NCBI GenBank assembly: GCA_000231825.2
Contig: JH720293.1
Coordinates: 2,108,001 to 2,172,000 of the forward strand
Origin: Tetrahymena elliotti 4EA
Lineage: Eukaryota; Ciliophora; Oligohymenophorea; Hymenostomatida; Tetrahymenidae
Direction of reading: 5' to 3'
Length of the DNA: 64,000 bases
Below are positions 1 through 16,072 of the stretch, piece by piece. Under the pieces are notes generated by a model. It saw nothing but the letters and a program-made list of their open reading frames with translations, made no database searches and was not told where the DNA came from. A program made the position numbers and the translations under genes. Each line of letters starts with the position of its first letter. The first letter of the stretch is position 1.

Positions 1-394
1 AAACAATTGATTGTTAATATGTAGAATAAGGCGTTAATGTGGTTTTATCTTTTATGAATTTTGTTGAACTCTTCCCTATTGGATAACAGAAGTTTGTTTA
101 ATCATTTTGGGTTGATTAGTCATTTAAATTCTTTTGTTTTATCAATATTTTTAAAGGGTTAACTATGCAAAATTAAATTCATAGTTTCTACGTTTAGAAA
201 TGAAATAGAAAAATTAACAAGAGCATTCCTAATAGATTAGATCAAACAAAACAAAAGATAGAAAAGAAGAAATAGCTTTTATAAAGTGAGACTCTATAAA
301 ATAAAATAGAATTTTGTGAAAACCCTTGAAATTTAACTTGTAGATTTATCTTGGCTTAGAGTAGAACATTGAAAATAAAATTTTGAAGTTTTAC

Positions 395-466
395 CTTGGC
401 ATGATAACCAGCACCAAGTGTTTTACCTAAAATGTAGTTATTTAAAGTAGCGTGCTTTTTGTTCAT
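395..466 (-). CDS. protein kinase, first exon (partial at left edge)
   Basis: The minus strand starts with ATG at 466-464 and encodes 24 residues including NNYILGKTLGAGYHAK. This is the start of a Ser/Thr kinase domain, with the glycine-rich loop LGxTLGAGYxxKVK as in AMPK/SNF1- or CAMK-like kinases. A GTAAAA donor follows at 394, exactly where the VK of the beta2 strand would come next. I could not find a convincing second exon between 1 and 394: the candidate acceptors lead to frames that do not resemble a kinase. The rest probably lies to the left of the window behind a long intron. A truncated copy is the alternative. The kinase assignment rests on this short motif alone. Confidence 0.5.
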
Positions 467-2192
467 TATTGTTTATTTAATTAATTGTTTCTTTTAATTT
501 TTTTTTGTTTCCTTTTTTTCTAAGATTATAATTTATTATAAGGATATTTTGATGAACTTTTAAAAAGAAATCCTAACCTATAATATTTGTTTGATTCTAA
601 CACTAATTGAAATGAGATGATTTCAAAAAATAAAATAGAACATAAACATTAATTATTCTTTAACCCTAAATTGCTGACCTTAATAACATAACTCACAATC
701 TAATAATTTATCAAATAAACATACATACATAAAAACAAATAAATAAATAATCTTCTTCTTTTTCTCTCACTTTTTTTAAAGTATATATATATGAATTTAT
801 TCAAGATAGCCACTTGATAAAAATAAAATCCAAATTTTGTAAATTTTATCTATTATATCTTTAATTATCAAACCCATAAACTGCATTTTGCTATTTTTTT
901 TCTATGTTATTTTATTAATTCGCTCTAAAGTATTTTCGTCCATCTCTCAATCATTATCTAATTACTTACATACTTTATTTCTTTCACTCTCTATCTTCTT
1001 TTCATGCTTTTTAATAGAGCCTCTAGTTATTATTTTACCATTTTCATTTTAAAAAGTTTTTCTGAATTTTTTGTTGCTTTTCCTGATCGTAAATAATTTT
1101 TGTTATCAAGTGAATATAGACAAAATAAACTGTAATCATAAAATAAGAATTTGATTTTACAGCATAAAATTGTTTTAAAAAATATATCTTAAAAAAGAGT
1201 TTTAATCAGCAAAAAACAAGTTTTTGAGTGATAAGAAAATTTTAAGCTAAGAGGTGATGAGCAAAAACAGACTTTGTAATAATTTTTAGTGAAATAGATA
1301 GATTTTTTATCTATTGGAGTCTTGTGTATTTCAACCAAAAGTTGATATAATTAGTGTTAGATATATTTTTCAATCTTAATAAGGTAAAAAAGCTAAATCA
1401 ATCAAATGCAACTTAAATCAAAATTGAATTTTTCTATTTGATTATTTTTTTAAATGGTAAGACCTTTACTCTCTAATATAATTTTTATCTATTTTATACA
1501 TATCTACTAATATCACATCCATAAATAAAATAAAAAAATGATATTCTTTGTAATTCTAAATAAAAAATTATCCTATTTACAACTATACTCATAATTAAAG
1601 CTTTTAAAACAATATTTTAAGGATTTGCAAAATATTTTGAAATAATTTAAATTCGATAATCACCGATTTCTTAATTTAGGATTTATTTTATTTGATTTAC
1701 AAATTTAATCCCTCAAATCAAGAGGAAGAGAACTATCACCAATAGAAATTTCTGATAGGAATAGATAACAAACAACTTTAGTTTATATATTCTCAAAATT
1801 TAATAAAAAATTCTTTAGCTATACCTACCAATCACAATTTAATTAATAATTTGCTGAATGAAAAAATGCATGTCTATTATAATAACTTGATATTATTAGT
1901 TACCTAGAGGAAAAGTATATTTATTTTTCATGAATTTGCTTTTATATTAAATTAAAATACTAATATCCATCAAAAAAAAAGGAAAATTAAATTTAGAAAA
2001 TGCCTAAGATTCATGTTCATTATTTATTAAAAAAAACACTTATTAACTTATGAGGTGAGTTAATGAATACAAATTATTTCACTGTAGTATTTTTAGATAG
2101 AAATTCTGATTTTAAAAATCAACAAAAAATATCTTTTAAAAAGTTAACCTTTAAATATATAAATATAATAAAAGTTTTAAAAGGAAGGGGAA
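467..2192. other. intergenic, divergent 5' flanks
   Basis: This is an AT-rich spacer between the divergent kinase (-) and TPR gene (+). It contains pyrimidine-rich runs near 745-770 and 900-1020 and many homopolymers. Open stretches on the minus strand around 780-1015 have no recognisable protein features. I see no RNA gene or repeat that I can support. Confidence 0.5.
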
Positions 2193-3728
2193 ATGGATAT
2201 CAAAAAATAAATTTAGGATATTTTATTAAAGATGCAATTAGAACTAACAAATTAAAGTGATATCTCATCTTAAAACCAACAGAATCTCTTTCATTCAGCT
2301 TTAGATAAATTTGCAGGAACCAAATATGAAATAATGATAATTTAAGCAGATAATCAAAACTAGTAAATTTATAGCAAATTTTTTGACAAAACTAATCAAA
2401 AGCAGATATCTGATTGTCATGTAAAATTTGTGCCGAATGTTGTTAAAAATATTCAAATAGATAATAATATAATTTACTAATTTGAACATCCTAGTTAGAC
2501 ATTAAAAGAGATTGCTCAATAAAGTAATTTGTTTTTTGAGAAAGCAGTGCATATCTTTTAAGAATTCACATTCTCTTCTTATGAAATCTTAAATAAAGGA
2601 TTTTATTTTTCAATCTTAGACTTTGATAGTGTTAGAGTTAGGAATGATTAAAGTATTTACATATATCCATTTTAAGTAATAAATATTAATGAAATAAGCT
2701 TAGATTTTTAAAAGTAAAATTACATCAATTTTGTTCAAGGAATTATTAATATTTTAGAGAGATAAACAATCCAGATAGAATCCACTAAATTTTTGAATTA
2801 AGATCTTATGAGTTTTTTTAATGATATAATTTAAATAGCAAAATCATCAGATTCCGATTTTTTATCAACGCTATTGTAAATATAAAAGAAATTAAACACA
2901 TATGTTTCGAAAAGATAATAAGAAATTATTTACGAAATAAATATGTTGAGAGAAGAAGATCAATTAAATAGATTAGTATTGCTTTAATAAATTCTGGTAT
3001 AAATAGATCCTTGTGAATACCTTAATTAATTTGATCTTGGAGTAACTTATAAAAAGCTTAATAAAATAGACCAAGCATTAAAATACCTAAAAAAATCAGT
3101 GTAAATTAACTCTTCTTTTGATTAAGGATATCTTGAAATAGGTGTTATTTATCTTTATGAGTTGATGGATATAGATAGTGCATAGTAATACTTTGAATTT
3201 GCTATAGAAAATAATTCATAAAATGCAGATGCATATTTTAACTTAGGTTATTGTTATTTAAATAAGGGAAAAAGTGATAAATCAATACCTCTTTATAAAC
3301 AATGTCTGTAAATAAATAATAAACATGCTTAGGCTTTGCTTGATTTAGGTTGGTAAAACTATTTACTTGGAAATTTAGAACAAGCTTTATATTACTATGC
3401 TTAATCTTTTGAGGCTGATAAAACAATCGATTCAACTCTTTTAAACACTATAAACTGTTTGCATATTCTTTCAAGATAAGAGGAAGCCTAATATTTCATA
3501 GAATAAATATCATCTCTTGATGGACTTGTTAAATATACTTAAAGATTAATAGTTTTAGACCCATTAAATTACTTTTTATATCATGATTTAGGAATCATTT
3601 ATTTGTTAATTGGAGAAAATAACCGAGCTTTGATTTCTTTCAAAAAATGCTTAGAAGTTAAACCTGATTACATTTATAAAGATTTTTTGAATAAACAAAT
3701 AAAAAACCTTTAAATTACTACATAATGA
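2193..3728 (+). CDS. TPR-repeat protein
   Basis: A single exon of 511 codons ending in TGA at 3726-3728. The start is the only in-frame ATG after the TGA at 2064; an overlapping standard-code ORF at 2063 is a shadow. The N-terminal half (residues about 1-270) is Gln/Asn-rich and helical with no family I recognise. The C-terminal half holds about five or six tetratricopeptide repeats, for example FDLGVTYKKLNKIDQALKYL, YLEIGVIYLYELMDIDSA and YFNLGYCYLNKGKSDKSIPL, and a last one ending in KCLEVKP. TPRs form a helical scaffold for protein-protein binding, so this is probably an adaptor. The specific complex cannot be told from sequence. There are no membrane segments. Confidence 0.85.
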
Positions 3729-5172
3729 TTTTTCCAAAATATTAAAGTTTTTCATGAAAATAATTTTTATTTGGAATATTTTTTATTTATTTATTTGTTT
3801 GCTAGATTAAAATTTAAAAGTTTTTTTTTGCTTTTTGAAAAAAAATTTACTTATCCTATCATATTAGATTATGGTCTTTTTAATCATAAATAATTTTACT
3901 TTTACAATACTTACAAATGTAAAAGAATTATCTTAATGCTGATTTTAACATGGCTCTCCTCATTCTCTTTAGATAGTAAGTAATTAAAATATGGTGTAAA
4001 ATGAACGAATATTAGATTCAAAAGAAAAGATGTAACTTTAATTATGAAAATTATATGTATTGTAAATTTACAATTTATTGGATATAACAAGCATATATTA
4101 TTTGCTTTACTTCTTACAGTTTTTTATTACAGATTTCTGTTTACACTTTTTAAATTTTATAAATTAAGTTTCCTAAAATCATACAGCCATCATCTAAAAT
4201 TATTTTTTTATTTTTATTTATTCAAATTTTAGTAAAAGTAAAGAAAAAAGATTTTTGTCAAAAAATTTAAATTAATTGTTTTTGATATGTAAAATAAAAT
4301 AAATATGTAATTTAATGTTATTTTTTCATTAAAACTTTTTTCTAAAATTGGAAATTTAGAAATTAAGAGATAATTTAGTAAAGTAAAATAAATTACTTTT
4401 TAATCACCATAATTTTTATGAATGCGTTAATAGATAGGTCTTTGATTAATTTTGAAAAAGTGTTTATTTTTTTTATTATTTTTTTAGGGTAAAAAATTGT
4501 GATCTGAAATCGAGTTATCTAGGAATCACAGTAAATAATATAAATGGATTAACTTTTTTTGTAATAAAAGAATTCAGAAAGCTTTCAACATAGTAATTTA
4601 AAAGAGATAGAAAGATACCTTTCAAAATTATTTCCTTAAAAAATGTATTTATCATAAATATTTTAAAAAATTACTTGTAGCTTCACACAAAAATTTACAT
4701 TTTTAAAAGCTTTTTTAAAAAAAGGATAATAGTTCTGGAAATTCATATATAAGGTAATTTAAAATACATAGCTTAAGAAATAACAAAATAAACAAAATAT
4801 TTTTATTAAACTCAAAATTAATATTAAAAATGATTTTTTGGGTAAATCAAGAAATTTTTAGGATAAAAAATTAGTTTCCAATTAATTATAATTCTAGGTT
4901 TTTGACTTTAAATATAGTTAAGACATAAACTTGATTCATTAAAAACCCAAACAAATGATATTCATGTCAAAATTTAGTTTTTTTTATGTTATTTCTTACT
5001 TAGACTAAAATCGATTTGTAATTATTTAAAAAATGCAAAAATGTAAATAAGAAAGAAGCAATTCTATTTAGGAATTAGTCTAATTATGTGATAAAGTTCT
5101 TACTTTTTTTCATATTAATAAAATAAAAAATAAATCAATCAAGTTAAAATGAAAAAAGCACCCTAAAATCAT
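3729..5172. other. intergenic
   Basis: AT-rich 1.4-kb spacer between two plus-strand genes, with the 3' flank of the TPR gene and 5' flank of the Cys-rich gene. A standard-code ORF near 4044-4232 is a run of Phe/Leu/Tyr codons in low-complexity DNA and is not supported as a gene. No RNA gene or repeat seen. Confidence 0.5.
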
Positions 5173-8100
5173 ATGTAATTAATATACAATATTCTTTTAT
5201 TCATTATAGTTTCAATACTTCAGGGAATTAATTGTAGAGAAAGTAAATTCTTTTTAATTTAAAGAAATTATTTTACTTTCATTTTTTTTATAATAGTTAT
5301 AATTTCTCAAAAGATTGCATACTTATATATGTCTGGATTTAACATGATTCCTTTTTCTGATATTAGCTCATATAGCTATGTGAATAACTTAAAAAATATG
5401 AATATTATACTTAATACAACTTATACTAATTCTCTACCTTAAAATACTACTTTTGTTTATTTCCTAGATTAGTATAATTGTACCAATACTACCTTGAATT
5501 TAGGTTTCACATGTTCCTACCTATATTCATCGATGTAATTTCAATAAATTATTGATTTCATTTTAATTTATCATTTAATCTTACTTCCAACCATATTAAT
5601 GGCTTTCTTTATATTTAATAATAAGTTAATTTTTTAAGTATGTAAGTTAATTTTTATCAAATTTAATCTAATTAAATAATTAAGAGATTCTTCAAATGAG
5701 GTTTAGATGACAATTATTGCTGCAACACAATCTAATTCTATCTCAGAGAAAAAAACCTTTAATTGCAATAATAATTTGTAATTTTTCCCCCTTAATGTAG
5801 ATCTTACATAAGCAACTCAAGTCTTAATTTATCTTTACACAAATAATGTTTCTATTCAGTTTTTGATAGGTATAAAAGTGTAAATATTTACTTTTTTTTA
5901 CAGCAATTTTATTGAAAAATTTTTAAAAAAAAGTGGTTTATTTACTTGCTAGATGGCAGATTTAAATGATTAAATGATATGTAATAAAAACTAATACTTT
6001 GATCCTTCTACAAATTAGTGTATTAACTGTGATATTAATTGCTCAAAATGTAATTAGTAGGGAAAATGCTTAGATTGTATTAAAGGCTATTATATAAGTA
6101 ATAATATATGTGTATAGGCAACAATTATACCTCTTGTATAAAGTTTAGTAAGTAATATTTTCACACAAGCTAATAATTAGTTTTATATATAAACTTAATC
6201 TCTAAATTGTATTTAAGGATATTAATTAGATAGTTAAAATTAATGCGTTCCTTGCTTAAATGTAAATGGATAATTATGTACTCTCTCTCAAATAGATTAA
6301 TATTAAAAATACTGTTCTTATAGCAGTTAGTATATGCTTAATGATTACTCATGTAGATCCTGCACAAATGGTTTTTTAATGAATTCTTATTGTGTTAAAA
6401 AATGCCCTGTTTATTATTAGCCTGATAGTTCTAATTCAATTTGCGAAAGCGTTGGAATTCCAAGTTGCATATCATAATAAAATTCATAATGCTAATAATG
6501 TGATAGCACTTCATTAATTGACTCATAGCATTAGTGTATGTCTATAGCATGCTCTTCAAATTGTTTAAGCTGCTCATATATCAATGGTTAAAATGTTTGC
6601 AGTTAATGTAACCCTGGTTATTATCTTGAAAAGAATGTTTGTATTTCTAATTAAAATTGTTAAAATAATATTGCAACAAAAAATAATATTTCAGTTTGTC
6701 AAACTTGTGATCCCTTGCACTTTACAATTAATCCTGATAAAACTTGTACATTAAATTAATATTATTTTTTAGATTTTTAAAATGGTATCTACGTAGCACA
6801 AGAATGTTCTCAATGCCAATATAGTGGTCAATGTCCTGAATGTTAAGGAACTTCAACTTGTATATTTTTCAAGAATAAATAAACATGTATGCTATGCAAT
6901 AGTAATTATATCATAGATAATAATGGTTAGTGTTAAAAATAAAATACTTCTTTTATTTCAACTTATAATTAAATTATTGATTACTGTACAGGATATTATA
7001 TAGGATAATCTAGCTGTATTTCTTGTTTAAATGGCTATTATGTGTCCAATGGCTAATGTCTTTAGTGTGTTTATAAACTCTCAGATACAGGTGAATGTGC
7101 ATTTACCTGCCCTTCTGGTTATTATTAAAATTCAACAACTAACATTTGTGAGAAATGTTAAGATTCAAGTTGTAGTGTATGTGACTCATCTCTAGTTTGC
7201 CAGACATGTCAAAACAATTATCATTTATACTAAGATGTTTGCTATGAAAATCAATGTCAATCAAACTAATATCGCTAAACTGCTAATGAATACTGTTAAG
7301 ATTGTTATCCTATGTGTGCTACATGTAACGAGTAGGGAATAAATAGCAGTATTTGCTTAACTTGCTAATAAAATTTATTTATGGGTTCAGATGCTTTATG
7401 CCACATTTGTTAAAAAGGTTTGTATTTTTAATTTTTAAAAAATAAAAGAACTAAATAAATAAATTAAATTTTCTTAGGCCAATTTTATAATGGAAACGAA
7501 GATGAGGATATGAAGAACTAAAAAATTGATATCAACAAATGCTAGTAATGTGATCCCTCATGTAAAGAATGTTCTAATAGTGCTCTTACATGCACAGTTT
7601 GCATGTACACATTAATTATAAACTCTTCTAAATAATGTGTAGCTACATGTCCAGAAGGATACTACTAAGATTCGACAACTTCTTCATGCATTTAATGCTA
7701 AGACACTTAATGCAGTTAATGCGACTCTTCTTTAATTTGTACTAGTTGCAATAAAGACTATGTTTTAACTCCTAAAAAAATTTGTAGTGATAAATGTTCA
7801 GAAGGGTATTATCCATAAAAGCAAATTTGTGAATAATGCTAAGCCCCTTGTATTTCTTGTGAGTCTCTTAATAGTTGCAACTAATGTGAATAAAACTATG
7901 ACTTAATTAATGGTTAGTGTTATAAAAAATGTGGTAAATCTTAGTATAGAGATCAATAAACCCTAAAATGCGAGTAATGTAATATTTCATGTCTAACATG
8001 CACTGGACCTTAAAACATATAGTGTATAACATGTTCTGATAAGTTAACAATGAATTTTTTAGGAAAATGTTAGATTTGTGATACAGGTAAATTATTTAAT

Positions 8101-9758
8101 TAACTTTTTCAATAATAAATTTAAGCAAATATTTAAATTTTAACTAAATAAAACTAATTTAAATTTTTAGATGAAGCATATGATGGAAATGAGCAACAAG
8201 ATATTGAGAATAATACAATTAATTATCTACTTTGTAAGAGGTGCAATTCTTCATGCAAATATTGCCATGGTTTTACAGAATATGATTGTGATGTATGCAT
8301 GACTGGATTATTTTATGATAATGTGAAAAAAGTTTGCATTACAAAATAACAAAGTGAATAAAATGAAGATAAGATTTAGAAGTGTGCTAATCTTTAAAGT
8401 AAAATAATTTTTTTTCTTTTTTCTAATGATGAGAATATTTATGAATAGTAAAAACTTAAAATTATGTCGATTGTGAGGATTAATTACAAAAAATAGACAT
8501 GATTTCTAATATAAATTAAATTAATTCTATCGCATTAGTTTCTGGTGGTCTTGCCTTGAGTTTTTTTATTCCACAAATTGGTCCGATAACATGGTTTTAT
8601 CTTTAAACTTAATAAATGTTAGGAAATACATACTTTGCTATGCCTTTCATAAAGTCAGGAGTCAGCTCATACTTTCTTGAAAACTCTTATTTCCACAACA
8701 TATTAGTTTTTATTCCAAACCCTTTCTAAGAGTCTAACAAATATTAAGACAAATTAGCAAACGGAGTTTACTAAATAAATTAAAATTAACATTAAAGAGT
8801 GCTATTAGATTCATAGGATTTGAGATCTTTTTATTTAGAAAACAGTTTTTACCAATCATTGATTCTGATTTTTTCTTTTCTAATAATACCAATTTTCTTT
8901 TTTGTTGGGAAAAAGAATACAACAATAAATAAACTTTATAACTACAGTAAATGGAATTTACCAATCAGAGCTTTCATGCTATGCTCTAACATAATAATTG
9001 TTGGAGTGTTAATAAATGTGTAAAATTTTTTTAAAACTGGTGGCTTTAAAACTATCTCTATATCTAGCTTATCCTGCTTATCCTTTACAATTATCCTTTA
9101 CATATTCATGATAGCTAAATGTATTAATCTCGTATTTTTTTCGTCAGAGAAATATGAATATCAAGTCTAATATAATTACAGTGCATTAATAGGATAAATA
9201 AGGGAACATGATATATTTTCTTAATTATTTCAGCTTTTTCTGGAGTTAAAAAAATGGATACAAATTTCTATCCTTCTGTTTCTTTAAAACTAAATTATTA
9301 GCAGTTGGATTTGCTTTTCAACAGAAATACTGTTTTTACTATATGTTATAATTTAAAGACCTTTTCTCTCGAGATTATTGAATATATCTATCATACTCCT
9401 ATAAGTTATTTAAACAGGTTAATTTCTTATTCTTACTTTTTTATTGAAAGATCAATAAGACTTACTCATTTTAGGTAAATTAAATTAATTTTTTAAATTA
9501 AAAAAGACAATAAATTTAAAAATAGTTTTTGAACTCATGTGTGTAGCTGGAAAGATTATTGGTTTATTTATGCTGATTATTGTTTGCATTTTTAATGTAA
9601 TAAAATACTATAAAAATAGAAAAATAAATAGTATAATTTAAGTTTCTTAAAAAATGACATGTGAACTAGTTGAGCAAATGGATCACACTGCAATTACTTC
9701 CTTTTTTGAAAAATAAAATATGAAATCCTAAAATCTTAATTTATGTAGTAAATCCTGA
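5173..9758 (+). CDS. Cys-rich multi-pass surface protein (furin-like repeats)
   Basis: Model of eight exons: 5173-5242, 5297-5641, 5707-5869, 5904-7417, 7478-8086, 8171-8398, 8449-9474, 9526-9758; 4188 nt, 1395 residues. A signal peptide (MQLIYNILLFIIVSILQG) is followed by an N-terminal region with NxT sites. Residues about 190-955 are a dense array of CxxC-type modules with GYY spacers (CLDCIKGYY, CPSGYYQ, CPEGYYQ), typical of ciliate furin-like/growth-factor-receptor Cys repeats. The last 400 residues hold about six hydrophobic spans (around 8790-9330 and 9530-9600), so the Cys array is probably extracellular. It has the same architecture as the minus-strand gene at 16073-21391. Binding partner unknown. 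Exons 1-3 are less certain than the rest. Confidence 0.8.
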
Positions 9759-10663
9759 AGAAACTAACTTAAAATAATAACTAATAATATTCTAATATCT
9801 TTATTTATTTTACCTTCTTGATTTAAATCAATGACGAAATAAATTGATGTTTTATTTATTCATTTTACGTTTAATTCATGTAACCTTATTTATTTTAAAA
9901 ATAGGAGAAAAATAATAAATTTGATATGATTGATTGTTTGGATATTTGTATAAATTGAAAAATACTTGGTTTGATTAAAATTTAATTTTAGCGCATCATA
10001 AAATTCTGTGTTACTCTCAGAAAAAATATTTTATTTTTGAAATAAAATCTTAAACATATAAAAGTAATTTATAAAGTTATTAATTATCATTTTAAATTTT
10101 ACCTTATCAAAAATATAAATTATTCTAGAAAAATTCTAAATTAGTAAATCAATTTAGGATTTCTTTTATTTTTTTGATAAATCCTTAATTTTCTGCCACA
10201 CCAGATAATTATGATGTAATCATCGAAAGATTGAGATACATCAAGTTTAATTATTTTAAAACAAGTAAATTTTTAACTTTATTTACAAATAAGATGACAA
10301 AGTACTCATTTACAATAAAATAACAACTCCTAAAAAAACGTTTTTAAATTTAAGAGTCATGTTAATTGAAAGAATATTTTTTTGAAAGCAAAATGTTTTT
10401 CCTAGTTTTACATTTTTTTTATTGAAAAATATATTTTATTTATCGATCTATTTTTCTTAAATTTTTAAAATGCATGTAAACAAATCAAGTAAGACATTTT
10501 ATAATTAAATAAATAATTTTGTATTTTAATTAGTTAGACATATCAAAAACACTCATAAAGCTGCCTGATCAAATATATGTATATATAAATATATGAAATA
10601 CAATTGTATAATTAAAAAATAATAATTAGAATTCATAAAAAAAATATTAATTAAAATAATAAA
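9759..10663. other. intergenic
   Basis: AT-rich 0.9-kb spacer with poly-A/T runs and no readable protein or RNA gene. It serves as 3' flank of the Cys-rich gene and 5' flank of the LDAH-like gene. Confidence 0.5.
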
Positions 10664-11680
10664 ATGTTTGCAGGTTTAGCTGTTTTATTTGCTACAGGTT
10701 TTTGCATCAAAAAGTATTTGTAAAAATACGAAGAACCTTTATACAAACATAAAGGAAACTATCAATATAGCCACCATGGAAAAAACAAAGAATATTATAC
10801 TGAAACTTTGCATTATTCATCTAATTGCAACAATCACTCTTTAGTTTTTTTATTTTTGTCTGGTAATCCTGGTTATATCAGATTCTATGATAGATTCTTG
10901 CTACATTTAAATGAAGTTTTTAATAAAAAATATGATGTAATTGGAATCGGCTAAGCAGGATAAATAAAATAATAAGGGTCTTTTTAGAGATATTTTAATG
11001 TATAATAGTAAGTTGATCATAAAATTTAATATTTTAATGATCTAATTAAATAAGACAAATATAAAGATTCTAAATTTGTTATTATAGGACACTCATTTGG
11101 TTGTTATACAACTCTAAAACTTATAAATTCTGTTGATTAAAATAGAATAGCCCATGTGGTAATGATCCATCCTACAATAGATAGACTAGTTTAAACTCCT
11201 TTAGGGAAAGAGAGACATGACCTCTCTCATAACTATAAACTGTTCTTTTAAGTTGGATTAAAATTCATTGATTATTTTATCCCAATGTCTTTGCTTAGAT
11301 TTTTTTGTTTAAGGGCTGCTGAGAGAGACAGATGTTAAAATGAAGAAGATGTTTATGATTGTGCTGAAAATGTGGCATAATGGATAGGATATGAAAGAGG
11401 ATTAAGCTTTATGTACTTGACAAATTATTAGTTTTAAGAAATAAGCAAGCTAGAAGAAGAAGAAATTAAAAAATTTTCAAATAAATTAACTGTTTATTAT
11501 GCAAAAGGAGATGATTACACTCCAGAATACATAAGAAAGGATTTTAAGGACAAATTTTCTGATTTTGTAGAATGTTTTGAAGACAAAGCCGGCTTAGATC
11601 ATTCATTTGTTTTTGGAGGAGCTAAAATTAAAGCCTAACTAATTAATAAGTAGTTAACAGGGAAAATTTTAAATTATTGA
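10664..11680 (+). CDS. LDAH: LDAH-type alpha/beta hydrolase
   Basis: Single exon, 338 residues. It matches the lipid droplet-associated hydrolase family (C2orf43/UPF0554): an early LSGNPGYIRFYDRF motif, the nucleophile elbow GHSFG with Ser near residue 144, HPTIDRL just after it, an acidic site in KGDDYTP near 281, and a C-terminal DHSFV giving the catalytic His near 313. Family members bind lipid droplets and are reported to act on sterol esters or influence droplet turnover; the true substrate is debated. The N-terminus begins MFAGLAVLFATGF, a short hydrophobic stretch that may aid membrane or droplet attachment. Length is close to the usual 300-330. Assignment is by family motifs; the droplet location is inferred. 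Confidence 0.85.
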
Positions 11681-12589
11681 TAGTCATTATAATCTATTTA
11701 TTTCATTTAAAACTATTTTTATAAATAAAATAAAATTATTTGCAAATACTTTTTATGTATGAAATAAATAAACAAAATTAATTATACATTTTTAAACATA
11801 ATCAAAATTTATATGAGAAAATAGAATTTGCATTTAAATTTTAATAAAATTGTCAATGAGAAAATAATAAAAATATCAAGAAAAGTTGAAATATTGTTAA
11901 AATCAAAAATATTTAAAATAATGGTTTTTTTAATTTTAAATGAATAGTCAGTCTTAAACTCATGAAGCCATTTAGCCAAAATGTTTATTCCAAATTATAA
12001 AAATTTGTTTATTATTTAAAATAAGTATTAATTAATATATTTAAAGATCCTATTCTTTTTTGTTTAAGTTGGAAATAAGAATGTTAAAATTTCTTTAATA
12101 TTTTATTATATAGAGAATTAAAAGATAATAAAATTAATAAGAAATATATTTAAATTTAATTATAATTTGATTTAACTAAATAAAATAAATAACTATTTAT
12201 TGATTTAAAATATTTTGGTTATTTACTCTGATAATAAAATTTTATTTAAGAAATTTAAAACTTTAACAAATTTTTTAGGTAGCTCAATCAAGACAAATAT
12301 TAAAAGTGATAATTTTAAAAATACAGTAATTATTATTAAATAAAATGAAATAATAATAGGGTTATATTGGTGAATTTGGTTTAAATATTAAATCTTTGTT
12401 TTTTGATATTATTTGATGTTTGTTTTTAAAATCAAAATAAATAATAAACAGTATTTGTGATTTCAAAAATTGTTTTCAAATAATATTTTGTGCTTATTGC
12501 AAAATCTTAAATTAAAATAAAACAAATACAAATTATTACAAGTTATAGTTTAGCCAATAAGACAATTAGTAAAGATAAAATCATCAAAA
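11681..12589. other. intergenic
   Basis: AT-rich spacer of 0.9 kb upstream of the DYRK-type kinase. No coding or RNA signal recognised. Confidence 0.5.
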
Positions 12590-15694
<3,105 letters not shown>

Positions 15695-16072
15695 TAAAAT
15701 TAAATTAATTTCAAATTATAATAAACAAAATAAAATAAAAAGTTAGATATCAATATAATAATTAGTAATTTTCTATATAAATTTTTTAGTATTAAGAAAG
15801 TAAATCAATAAATTTATTCTCCAATAATCTCAAAACAAAAAATAAATTTTCAAAATAGTTTATTTAACATTTTTTACATATGAATGATTGCACTTCTCAT
15901 AATTATAAAAATAAATAGATTTGAATCAAATGCTGATTTAGTTTATTTAACATCATACACAAATAGATATATAGTTTGATTAATTTTATATGTCTATAAT
16001 TTATTAGTATATTTCATAAATTTTAAAGATATTTCAGTTTTATTAAATTTTCATTATCATATTGTTTTTTAT
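15695..16072. other. intergenic, convergent 3' flanks
   Basis: A 378-bp AT-rich spacer between convergent genes. Nothing beyond AT runs is seen. Confidence 0.5.

Noticed and set aside
780..1030. Minus-strand open stretches with ATG codons upstream of the kinase exon
   Set aside because: About 55 codons open in a code with one stop is expected by chance; no motif or codon pattern supports them.
2063..2260. 65-codon standard-code ORF upstream of the TPR gene
   Set aside because: It overlaps the TPR gene in another frame and ends where the true frame continues with many TAA/TAG Gln codons.
4044..4232. Hydrophobic 62-codon ORF
   Set aside because: Phe/Leu/Tyr codons in low-complexity AT-rich DNA; no splice partners and no family features.
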